From positions 1,364,001 to 1,428,000 of the forward strand of contig JACGCK010000001.1 of NCBI GenBank assembly GCA_014925825.1: a stretch of DNA of 64,000 nucleotides, in the 5' to 3' direction. Below, piece by piece: positions 54,701-64,000 of this stretch. Made by a program: the position numbers and the translations under genes. This DNA is from Pholiota molesta (lineage: Eukaryota > Basidiomycota > Agaricomycetes > Agaricales > Strophariaceae). Numbering within the stretch: the stretch's first letter is position 1; each line of letters begins with the position of its first letter. The notes under the pieces are model-generated. The model was not told the DNA's origin. It did no database searches and worked only from the letters and a program-made list of their open reading frames with translations.

Positions 54701-57700
54701 CAGGCTCTCATGGGGACAAGTCGGCGTTCATCAGAGGAAGGCTGAGCAATCTTGTTTTCAAAACTGCTGTTGCTACTCAGTACGAACCCGATGAACCAGT
54801 TATCGTTGGCCGAGAGGACATAATCGATAGTTCCAAGGACATCATTCGAATCGATACGGTACAAGGGGATATTTGCTTGTCCTGCAAGAAGACTGTGGAT
54901 CAGTTGCAATACATTGATACCTGCGATATCACTGTGCAGATTCCATTCATTCGTGCATACTTCCAGCTGGCTCATGCTTACAGCGTCCTTCTAGGACTGC
55001 AAACGATCAAATTATTGAACCCTCCAATAAAATCAGCATCTCCTTCCGCCTCCAATGAACGGCCTAAAGCTGATAATATCATAGTCTCATTTAATGGAAA
55101 CATCACAGCCATCCAAGCTCTTTTAACTCTGCCAACGCAAAAACTGGTCCTTAATGTTGATGATCTAAGTGGACATTCGACTTCTGGGGTCCCTCCAAGG
55201 ATAAAGTGGAGCAAGACAACCGTCTTTGTCAAGCTCCTTTCTCAAGTCAATCGTTGGGAAGAGCCCGTCGAAGATAGATGGGATGAATTTATCACACTTC
55301 AAACATGGGAAATCTCCTTCACTACGCTTGCTGGATCTCTCTGTGTCTCAGTAGATGGTAACAGTGGACGAATCCGACTTCCCCATGGCTTCGTCCTGTC
55401 TGATTTAATTCAGGATGCTAGTGTTTCTGTCAAGGCGATCAAACATATTGCTTATATGGCAAGCGCAGGAAATTATTCCGATATGCGAAATCCAGAACCG
55501 GAAGGTCCTAAATCTGTCCCACATCTCACTATACGCCTTGGATGCCTTTGCCTCGAAGCCCAGGATGATCCCTTTGAGTCTAAGCTTGGCCTAATATGGG
55601 CGAATGCTCCAGAAGCTGTCAAACAACGAATGGATCGCGAGGAAGCCTTCAAAGCAAAAGTTGCAGTAATCCTATCAGAAGAACCCGACCTCTCTTCGAC
55701 TAATACACCAAAGGTGGACCCTGAATATGAATACCAGTTCGACTCGAAACACAGCGTCTCGATACAAGAGGCTAGGAGAAGACTCGATGATGTGCATTCT
55801 TTAGACTGGACTCTGCGTCTCGAACAAGCAAAAGAACAGCGGAAAAACACGAAAACACTATTCTTCACAAACTATATGGAACGTTTATACCTACCGCCTC
55901 GAACACGCTCTCAGAAGTCATGACACCACCAAAATCGTCTGCCGATCCCCCTCTTCTCAGAGCTATGTTAGAAAATCTTTGCCTGACAATCTCTCCTCCC
56001 TCCTTCAGCGTTGAACAACTCCCAGATGTGATGCATGACCTTGGGAGTGGATTGCCACGAGACACGAAATTTTCACTTCTGGTTCCACTTCACGTCCATT
56101 TTACACTGTCGTCGATGAGTGTCACCCTCCGAAACTACCCCCTTCCTTTGATCAACATTCCGCAACACTCAGATGCCAACCTTATTTCTTGGACATTTGA
56201 TACTGACCTTATAGTTGGTGAAGAAATGGGCACCGAATTATCTGTCGACTGGATCAATTGTCCTATCATTGAAGCCCGACAATCTATACATGGAGAAGCT
56301 CCGTTTTCCATTTTGGTACCTAAAACCATCATGCCCGTCAAGACATATGCCACACCGATAATCAAAGTCGCAACTCCTGAACCTACCTCCTTTTCTTGGG
56401 GAGTAAGCTACGGCCCTGCCATCCAGGACGTGATGCGAATCATGGATACACTTTCGAGCTCTCCGCGGGATCCATCCCCTACCTTAGGGTTTTGGGATAA
56501 GGTAATGCATTCCAGGCTTTCTTCCGATCTAGTTTTGATGTGTTCAAAGATGCGCCTTGTCTTTCATTGGACGGTCAAAGTATCTTTTTCCGGCGACGTT
56601 CGACTCTACATGAAGGGTAGACTTTGTACTATCAAACTTATACCGCCATATACTTACATCGCTTGCAGGTACTCGTGATCCTTGCAACGTACTCGATGCC
56701 GGGGCTGGCTTTGTGCTATGCTGGCAGGGAAATCCTGAGATCCGAGTTGGGTATGAAAATTTGCAAAAAGAGTTGATTCAAGTAATGAGTGATGGCATGC
56801 TCATCGCTGTTCCGAAGTGAGTAGCAGTCCGTTTTACATTTTGCAGATGCTAACTTATATCAGCCTGGATGCCTACATTCACAAAGCTCGTTCTCTACCC
56901 GGAAAGGCATCTCCTGAACAATCCAAATCGTTCCAAAAAATATTTGCTCGATTAAGTTCGGGGGTTCGTTATGGAATTGGTTTTACGCTCGAGAGATCAT
57001 GCGGCTTTGAATGTCTATTCTGCTCTGGCACGGCATTTGACAGGAAATGCAGATATTTCTCATTCCGTCCTCATTTTGAAGTCGAGCTTGAAAGAAAGGC
57101 CTTGCCACCAGCTCTTAAAGTCTGTATTGCTTTTTTCACATTAGAGTCGCAATTGATTTACTCTTCAAGGATCCGGGTGATTCCTACAACGGATTTCGAT
57201 CGGATTTCATCCACCTTTCGTTGTCGTTGGCATGTTCCACCAAGATGAAGGACCGAACAGCAGTTACTCGACCAAGTAATCTGTACCTCACACCAAAACT
57301 TTTTGCTCATTTTTGGTCATGGTGCTCCCTTTTCGACGGTGTTCTTACCCTTCCGATTCGTCAAGGGAATTACTATCCACTGCGTCCTATTTCTCCTAAG
57401 CTTGGCCGCCATCTTGCCACGCTGAAGTACAGGATATCGCTCCCAAATCTATATTTCATGCATGGATATATTGATGATGCCAGAGAAAGTAAGTATCTTG
57501 TTCGTGAATTTGTCCTGATTGGCTAATTATACATAGCTTGGGTTGATGGCATTACGCCATGGGTAGGACTCAAAGGGAAAGTCGATGAACTACAGGTAGA
57601 TATGCATCAACGCGAAGAAGAATCCGTCGTACCTGGGCCTGTTCCAGATACAACCAGAATCCTGCGAAGGAAACCCTTTTATGCGGCAGAAGTGATAATG

Positions 57701-60700
57701 AAAGGGCTTGATCTGCGTGCATTACTGGTGACTTTCCAAGAACCTATGAAGCAGATCATAGAAATGACGGCACCGTCGCAAAGGAGTAACTACAGAAAGC
57801 ATGCGGATCTTCCTATTATTCCTCCTACATCTATTTGGTACGACCTTGATGACTTCCAGGAGCTGGATTGGTCACCTCCAGGCTGTGGCACTCTTCATTT
57901 GCTACCTCTTGCAGCATGCCCGCATTTCACCTACTTCAAACGAAACGAAACTCTTTCAGGAACTCAGCAAGCCAGCAAATTTGGTTCCGAGCATTCCCAC
58001 ATGTGCCTGCTAGGAAAAGAACCATGTAAGCCATCGAACTATGTATGTATTTCACATCAAATAATTGATGATGGATTATCTTCAGCCATTCCCAAAACAC
58101 AGATGAACTTAGCATTCGCTAGAGCAGCAGAACTCAAAGATATTCTGGCAAGTGCAAATGAATCCCAACCCAAAAAGACTGCACTCGTAAGTGTGTGTGC
58201 TCATGTCGTAACCCAGTGACTAATGGTTTCTTTGACTCTAGGAAAAGAAAGCTTTAACCAAGATGGTCACGCTCCTAGAAGACTATATTTCTGTCCTCAG
58301 GGAAGTTGAAATCAGGCCGGAAAGTGCTTCTCAAAGAGATGCTACCCAGAATTACTATATGGTCTCTGACATCGTTTCTTCGGATGAATGGGCTGAGTTC
58401 GACAATGTTTACCAAATTCATTGCCCAAGCATCCTCATGGACAGCGCCATCCGTGATGTAAGTGACCATATGATCGCATCCTGCTAACCTTGCTAAAAAT
58501 ATTATAGATTATGATGCAATATTATTACTGCTCTCGAGACAGGAAAGGGTCGGAATATCATCTAGCGGCGCGGTATGTGCTCGCTTGGGTCAATCTGTTT
58601 ATTGTTCTCAATTTGTTGCAGTGCTGTCAAATTTATTCGTGATCAAGCAAATGCAGCTCTTTCCATCGACCAAGAAGAAACTATAAAGGATCGCGGTACT
58701 CCCAATGCTGCGCAAATAGCCGCCACCGCCCTTCGAAAGGTTCTCAGAGGGGATAACAGTACCAAAATCCCTCTAGACGTCATTCGAGAAAGGGATTCGC
58801 TTGTCCCAGACAAAGTCGACCCATTGAGCGGTTGGGCTGAAGATGTTTCCCTTCAGAAGAGCCATTGCTGCATTCTCCTAAAGCCGCAGATAATTTTACG
58901 TGGGGAAGGTCCGAATGACAAGTGTATTGTCACAGCTGCTCAAGCGAAGCTACAATCATTTGCCATAATGGATCGTGCCAATTTGGAAGATCCTATCAGT
59001 GGTAAAATCATGTCAAGGTATGACCCTTGATTACTTTTTATTTTCTATCTTCTGATGCGACCTTTATAGAAACTATACTTCTCTCTCTGGTTTGCAAGCA
59101 TTCGCACCAACTAACCTGCTGTCTACCGATAATGGATCTGTCCCTCTCGAGGTTCTAATCGATCTTCGCTGTGAAAGTGATAGCTTTGAACGTCTCGTTC
59201 CTCAAACCGAAGCAGTATTCCATTATGACAAGTTTAATCGTTTACGTTTGCGCAACAAAACCACATCTGTTGCCTCCAAGGCGACTACGACGCAGGATGC
59301 TACATCGGCCAGTGATGGGCATCTCCAAGATCAGACGGTGAACAAATATCAATACCACAATTGTGCTTTTGCTCAATTTTGTTTGATTAGGATCTAATTC
59401 GGGTTCACATTCCAAGATTCACAGTATCAGCTAACTCTGAACATTTTGAAGCCATATCGAACATTGTTACAAAATTGCTTCTTTTCTCTGACCCAGCTCA
59501 CAAGACAAGATTAGACAAACTTGAAACACTCATTTTCAAGTACGACTTCACGGACCTCGCTTCAGCCGCCAATGTAGTGTCAAGTCTACAAAGTCGCCTG
59601 AGAGATGCATTGGAAACAGAGGGTCTGGCGAGGCGAAATTGGCGAAGACTAGAAGAAGAAGAAGGGCGTATAGCCCTGCTCCACCTACAGGCACACATAT
59701 TCTTACTAACAGAAGAGTTAAATCTGTTATTCGATTCCATCAAGATGGCCCAAGATCGATTCGATGATCAAGCGGACCAAAAATCGGCACTTCTGTTGCA
59801 TGCTTCATCGTCCGAGATTTCTTGGAGAATGCTGGACGAACGAAGAAATCTGCTGTCTAAACTAGTAGTGATGAACATTAACTTCCATTGGCTTAGCCGA
59901 CAAGACAGCTCAACGGTCAATAATCTCACCATTGGAAACCTTTCTGCGTTTGATGGTTCTCGATATGCTTTGTGGACAGAGATTCTGTCCAAGTACGATG
60001 AGCCACCTAATCATCCACTTTTAAAGGTATCTTTGTTAGCATCTCTTCCTCAGACATTTCTGACTTGTTTCTAGCGTGGGCTCTTCTTACTGGCAAATTG
60101 GATCGTTCTAGCACCCGTTGGAGGCATCACAATCTACGAAACCTTTGAGCTTTCATTGCATCCGCTGCGCCTACAAATTGATGCCAAAGTCGGCCGAAGG
60201 ATCATGGAATATGTCTGGCCTGACCGAGCAAGCCGAACTATCGCCAGAGAACCGGAGAAAATGCAGACCGTTGTCGCAGTTCCACCAGATATTACTGTCA
60301 AAAGTCCGACCTCGGCTGGCCGGTCATCGTTTGACTCCCCTCATGGACTGCAGCCTTCCCGGGGTGGAGATAGTAAACCACCAATGCCTTCCCTTCGAAG
60401 ACTTGGGAGCTCGCGATCGTTCACGGATCTTAAATCTGCTAGGGAAAGCACCGCGGTAAATTCTTCTGCTTTCCTCAGCCCCCAAGGATTTCTTAGTCCT
60501 ACTGGATTCTTGAAGAGAACGCATTCCTCGGACTCGGTCAATTTTGCCAGCATGTTGGATGCATCCAATGGAGCACAACCCGTCGATGCAGAGCCTTCAA
60601 GCATCCAGGACCGTGCAAATGATGCTGACGATGCACAAGTCATGAAGACGCGTTCATCCCAAAAAACTTTCGTTCTCGTGCGGATCTCTAGGTCAGCAAT

Positions 60701-61453
60701 TTCATATCCAATTACTCTTGTTGCTAACCAAAAGAAAAATAGCCTTCATTTGCTTCTAAGCGTAGTGAAAGAAGGATCTTTTGAATGTCATGATGCCAAA
60801 ATCAAAACCCGAGAACTTGAATATCGCAATCAGACTTGGAGCGTGCGTGCTTCCCCATTTTTCTCCTTTCTTCTCTTTGGTTTTGACGATACTTGTTGCA
60901 GTTCGAAGAGTTAGTCAATCAATTTATTCCTTCTAATATGAGCTGGCGAGGATGGGTCAAAATGGCTTTCCATCAACCCCTCGTGCCGGTGCTTCCGGTT
61001 GCTCGAGAATTACTCGCAAAGACAAAGTGGACAGCTTCATCCAAGCCCCAGCCCCACGACAGCCCTTTGAGACTCCTTCATCCAAGAATACTTGCGACCG
61101 ACGATGACCAACGAATAAATTGGACAGTCAGTGAATCCTCAAGAAAAACGGAGATCTCTTCCAAATCAAGCTGGCGAAATGCCTTGCGAAATAACAAGGA
61201 ATCACCTAAGCTTACCTCTCTCCCACTGACCGCCGAGCCAGAACCATTAGACACGACAGACAGACCTAGCAGTCCCGATCGCCCGACTACTCGAAAGAGA
61301 GTGAAAAGCCTCTTTACTAAAGGTTCCAGGCAATCCTCGAAAAGCAGAGGTCCGGACTCTAAGGTAAGAATAACGCGAAGTATTCCGAATAAATGACTCA
61401 TGTGTCGTGAATCTTAGCGCCAGTCAGAAGATGTGCTCAAGACGAAGATATAG
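51719..61453 (+). CDS. FMP27: FMP27 / BLTP2-type bridge-like lipid transfer protein (one apparent frameshift)
   Basis: A giant rod-shaped protein moving lipids at ER contact sites; related to yeast FMP27, Drosophila Hobbit and plant SABRE. Eighteen exons: 51719-52646, 52687-53150, 53209-53277, 53332-56616, 56669-56816, 56864-57119, 57170-57488, 57537-58025, 58086-58186, 58242-58457, 58508-58572, 58622-59017, 59070-59337, 59391-60026, 60075-60691, 60743-60842, 60902-61363, 61418-61453; about 2,951 residues. Hydrophobic N terminus, then VRSISLRSIRGIYF, the GFWDK signature near residue 1540, a SPPGC variant of the WPPGW motif near 1934, and the C-terminal block FIPSNMSWRGWVKMAFHQP. One C is missing near 55894 (ACCGCC); restoring it fits the phase. 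Intron 1 (40 nt) and the start ATG are uncertain. Confidence 0.9.
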
Positions 61454-61791
61454 CCATGTAGCAGCAGACCACAAGTTTATGACTCGGCATAACTTGCACA
61501 CTTGTCAGACTTGTCTATACCAATTCTATCCTTATTCTGAATATATATTGATTACTTGTAGTACCCTAATTGTATGTTCTTCATCTTTACCGTAGCGAGG
61601 GCGGGGCTGGCATGTACGATAGACCGCAGTAGTTATTCATGTGGAATATATGCACTATTGTTGGAGGTCCTGCATCCTATTTTTAACTTTGATGTTGGAG
61701 CTTGCATTTGCCTTGCATCGTCCAAGAAAGCGCACTCCTCTTCATACCCGCTCACCACACCTTTCTAGTAATTAGGTCTATTCACCGCCGG

Positions 61792-64000
61792 ATGCCTTCC
61801 ATCAGAATCAAAGATCAAGCTTACTCCAATTTAGAAGACGGGCCCGAAGGAGATTATGATACCCCTCAACCAGACAGCCAGATTTCCGCCCAGTACACAC
61901 CATCGCCTTTTCTCCGTGTCACTCCTCGCATACCTTCTCGTCTATCTCTTCCGTTTCTCCGTGCGGAGCCTCCGAATGTTCAGCATTCAACGAGTACGCC
62001 AATTACGCCGAGAAGACCTCGCGCCGCTACGACGGCTAGCCGTGTACATATCCATTGTACTTCAAATATAAGATCTCCCAACTTTTTTAATCCGATAGAA
62101 GACATATCCACAACAGGTCCAGCAACGGAGCTCGCCACACCCTCCCTGTCTCCTGCAAGATATGCGAGTCATGCATATCCACGGGCGGGTCAAACGATGA
62201 CCATTGAAGGCTTGCAAACAGAACTCAGGATGGCATCTCAAGGAGAACCAGGTTTGATTGAAAACTCCATAAACTCACATACAGATGGTGGGGACGATGC
62301 AGATGCAGACCATCACCACGACGATGTGGTGGACCATCTGGATGTCATAGGTACGCTATTGATTTTGCCCTTCAAATTCAATTTATGAAGGTCGTGAAGA
62401 CTCGCAAATAGGTGCTTTCTCCAACCTTACCAACGCAGCCAACTCTATTGTCATGTGCGTTGAGACATTCTAATTCTTTATATTGGAATAAACCAGTTCT
62501 TTAGCCCGCCTTCTTCGTGGTATTCACGTAAACCAGTCGCTGTGCTTCCTTCCTTGCCTCGGAAAACGGATGACAGTGAAAATTCCGAAGAGTTCGACGA
62601 CATTTTAGATCGCCATGTCGACGACGTCCTCAAGCGTCCGTCAAAAATTCGGCGTACACTCATGGGAGTCTGGTCTTTCCTCAAAACTCGTAAGTTGTTG
62701 TGTTGTTATTTGATAGTATCCGACTGATGGTGAAGATAGCAATGGGTGTATGTGCCCTTTTTTTTTTTTTGTGTGTGTGTGTTGTTGTTGCTGAAATGCT
62801 GAATATTCCTAGATCATCGTTGGCATATATGGCTTCTTGGTTGGTATGCAGCATAGTCCTATCAATTGCCTAAACCAACGTAGCTCATATTTGTTAGTCT
62901 TTTGGGGAGCTGCGATTGTCATTTTTCTTGCCAAAATCATTAATTTCCACAACGCGAATACGCAAGGCTTCTGGATAGAAGTTTCGTCCCAAGTCGAAAC
63001 CGGTATATTTCATGCCACGTATTTTCAGAGATCGTGCCTCATTGTATATTGAAAGGCTTGTTCACCCTCACCAGCATTGGTTTGATACCTTCGCGTGCCT
63101 TGGATACGTACAGTCAGTCAGCATCAGTATTCCCTCTCAATCTCAAAATCTCAATTATGGCCAGGAATATATAAGATCTGGACGTATAAACGGAGAACAA
63201 CAAAGCTCAGAAAGAAAGCCGGTCTACCTGAATTATTCGACGTGGACGATCTCCCTGACCCTGTATACGACCCGAACTATGTTCATGTTTTGACAGAGGA
63301 AGAGCAAGCCGATTTACACAGACGTAAGAACCCATGCTATATCTTCTACATATACTTACGCCCAAGTTTATCAGAGCAAAGGAAACTTCAGTATTCCCAA
63401 ACTTGGTACAGGGCTCATGGGACAGAGACTCATCGGGTAAAGAATCATTCTCCCACTTGCAGTTGTTGACGCTGACGTCCGCATTAATCAGGCATTTCCC
63501 ATAAAGTAGGCTTCTTGGATGATTCAAGCGGAGTATGCGCCTCAGCTGGTTAATTTCATAGCATGGCACTCCTGATTTGCTTTTTGAACGATGGAAATTC
63601 GTTCTTCCAGGCATGTCCTCACACATTCAATCGTAGTAGCTGCTTTGATGTCAATTGTAATGTTGCAGATCTTTCTTTGTGGCACTATGTGGGGCCTAAA
63701 TCGGTAAATCTGAAAAATTCTTACCATTCTGATACTCATCATAGTCCACAGCTTTGAACGACCTCCTTGGACTACTGGATTACTTATTCCCGCGAGTTTT
63801 ATATGTGGAATTGCCGCAGCTGTCGTTATTTGGAAAGGCGGGGAAAGAACAAAACGAGTAGACGAAGTCAAGGACAGATTACGAGCAGCCCTTGCGAATA
63901 AGCCACCGCCGGAAGATGATCAATTGCCACAGAGTCTGTCTCGAAACCCAAGGCCGGGAACAAATTCGACGTCAGCAATGCTGGTTGATGAGTCTCGCGA
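61792..64000 (+). CDS. DUF3112 family integral membrane protein (cut by window edge)
   Basis: Exons 61792-62350, 62412-62454, 62505-62689, 62740-62747, 62813-62843, 62898-63002, 63056-63112, 63165-63323, 63375-63436, 63492-63505, 63562-63610, 63669-63703, 63752 to the edge. About 190 disordered Ser/Thr/Pro-rich residues precede a membrane domain: MGIIVGIYGFLVVFWGAAIV, INFHNANTQGFWIEVSSQVE, RIYKIWTYKRRTTKLRKKAG, DDLPDPVYDPNYVHVLTEEE, YSQTWYRAHGTETHRAFP, ILCGTMWGLNRF-like IFLCGTMWGLNRF and WTTGLLIPASFICGIAAAVV. The function of DUF3112 is unknown. Exon 4 has only 8 nt and exon 10 has 14. Intron 11 appears to use a GC donor (CAG|GCATGT). The reading frame is open at 64000. Confidence 0.85.

Noticed and set aside
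1..64000. CRISPR arrays, insertion sequences, LTR or TIR elements
   Set aside because: No direct repeat arrays with spacers, no long terminal or inverted repeats and no transposase or reverse transcriptase fragments were seen by eye.

Overview
The window is nuclear DNA from a filamentous basidiomycete, most likely an agaricomycete. Genes lie on both strands, most carry many 45-65 nt GT-AG introns, and the products are conserved fungal housekeeping proteins including basidiomycete-type forms (FMP27, DUF3112, CENP-A). I could assemble 28 protein genes by reading exon by exon, plus one intron-containing tRNA-Gln. The last gene runs off the right edge. No prophage, insertion sequence, CRISPR array or convincing transposon was seen.

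Layout. 1-20 kb: tRNA-Gln, HIS4 (histidine synthesis), PDB1 (pyruvate dehydrogenase E1 beta) divergent from a short-chain dehydrogenase, an ACMSD-like amidohydrolase, an alpha/beta hydrolase, IDH1 (TCA cycle), an unrecognised basidiomycete gene divergent from a DUF262 gene, DCC1 (cohesion), glutamine synthetase and AP-1 sigma. 20-29.6 kb: an RNA-dependent RNA polymerase of the RNA-silencing type with its DYDGD active site, an ER J-protein of the ERJ5 type, and RRN7 (RNA polymerase I factor). 29.6-45 kb: a large low-complexity protein, an FMN-dependent alpha-hydroxyacid dehydrogenase, a small coiled-coil protein, a pyrimidine 5'-nucleotidase-like HAD enzyme, ribosomal protein L6, COX18, the centromeric histone CENP-A, a GFD2-like protein and ceramide synthase. 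45-64 kb: an REX3-type exonuclease, a PHAF1/UPF0183 protein, DPB2 (DNA polymerase epsilon), the giant lipid-transfer protein FMP27/BLTP2 (about 2,950 residues) and a DUF3112 membrane protein.

The genes do not form a pathway or operon-like system. Several pairs share short divergent promoters (85-260 bp).

The most striking property is technical or evolutionary: at least eleven genes, most of them conserved housekeeping genes, need exactly one extra base at a single point (three points in the ERJ5 gene) to keep the conserved frame. All are apparent one-base losses, most beside a short mononucleotide run. Uncorrected indel errors in the assembly are the simplest reading; mass pseudogenisation is unlikely. 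With one base restored per site, every affected coding length becomes consistent with its flanking splice phases.

I did not find a clearly new biological system. The best leads are the H3-like motif in the CENP-A tail, the DUF262 gene and its unknown divergent partner, and the tandem/inverted repeats upstream of AP-1 sigma. All gene models are manual readings; no alignment or search was run.
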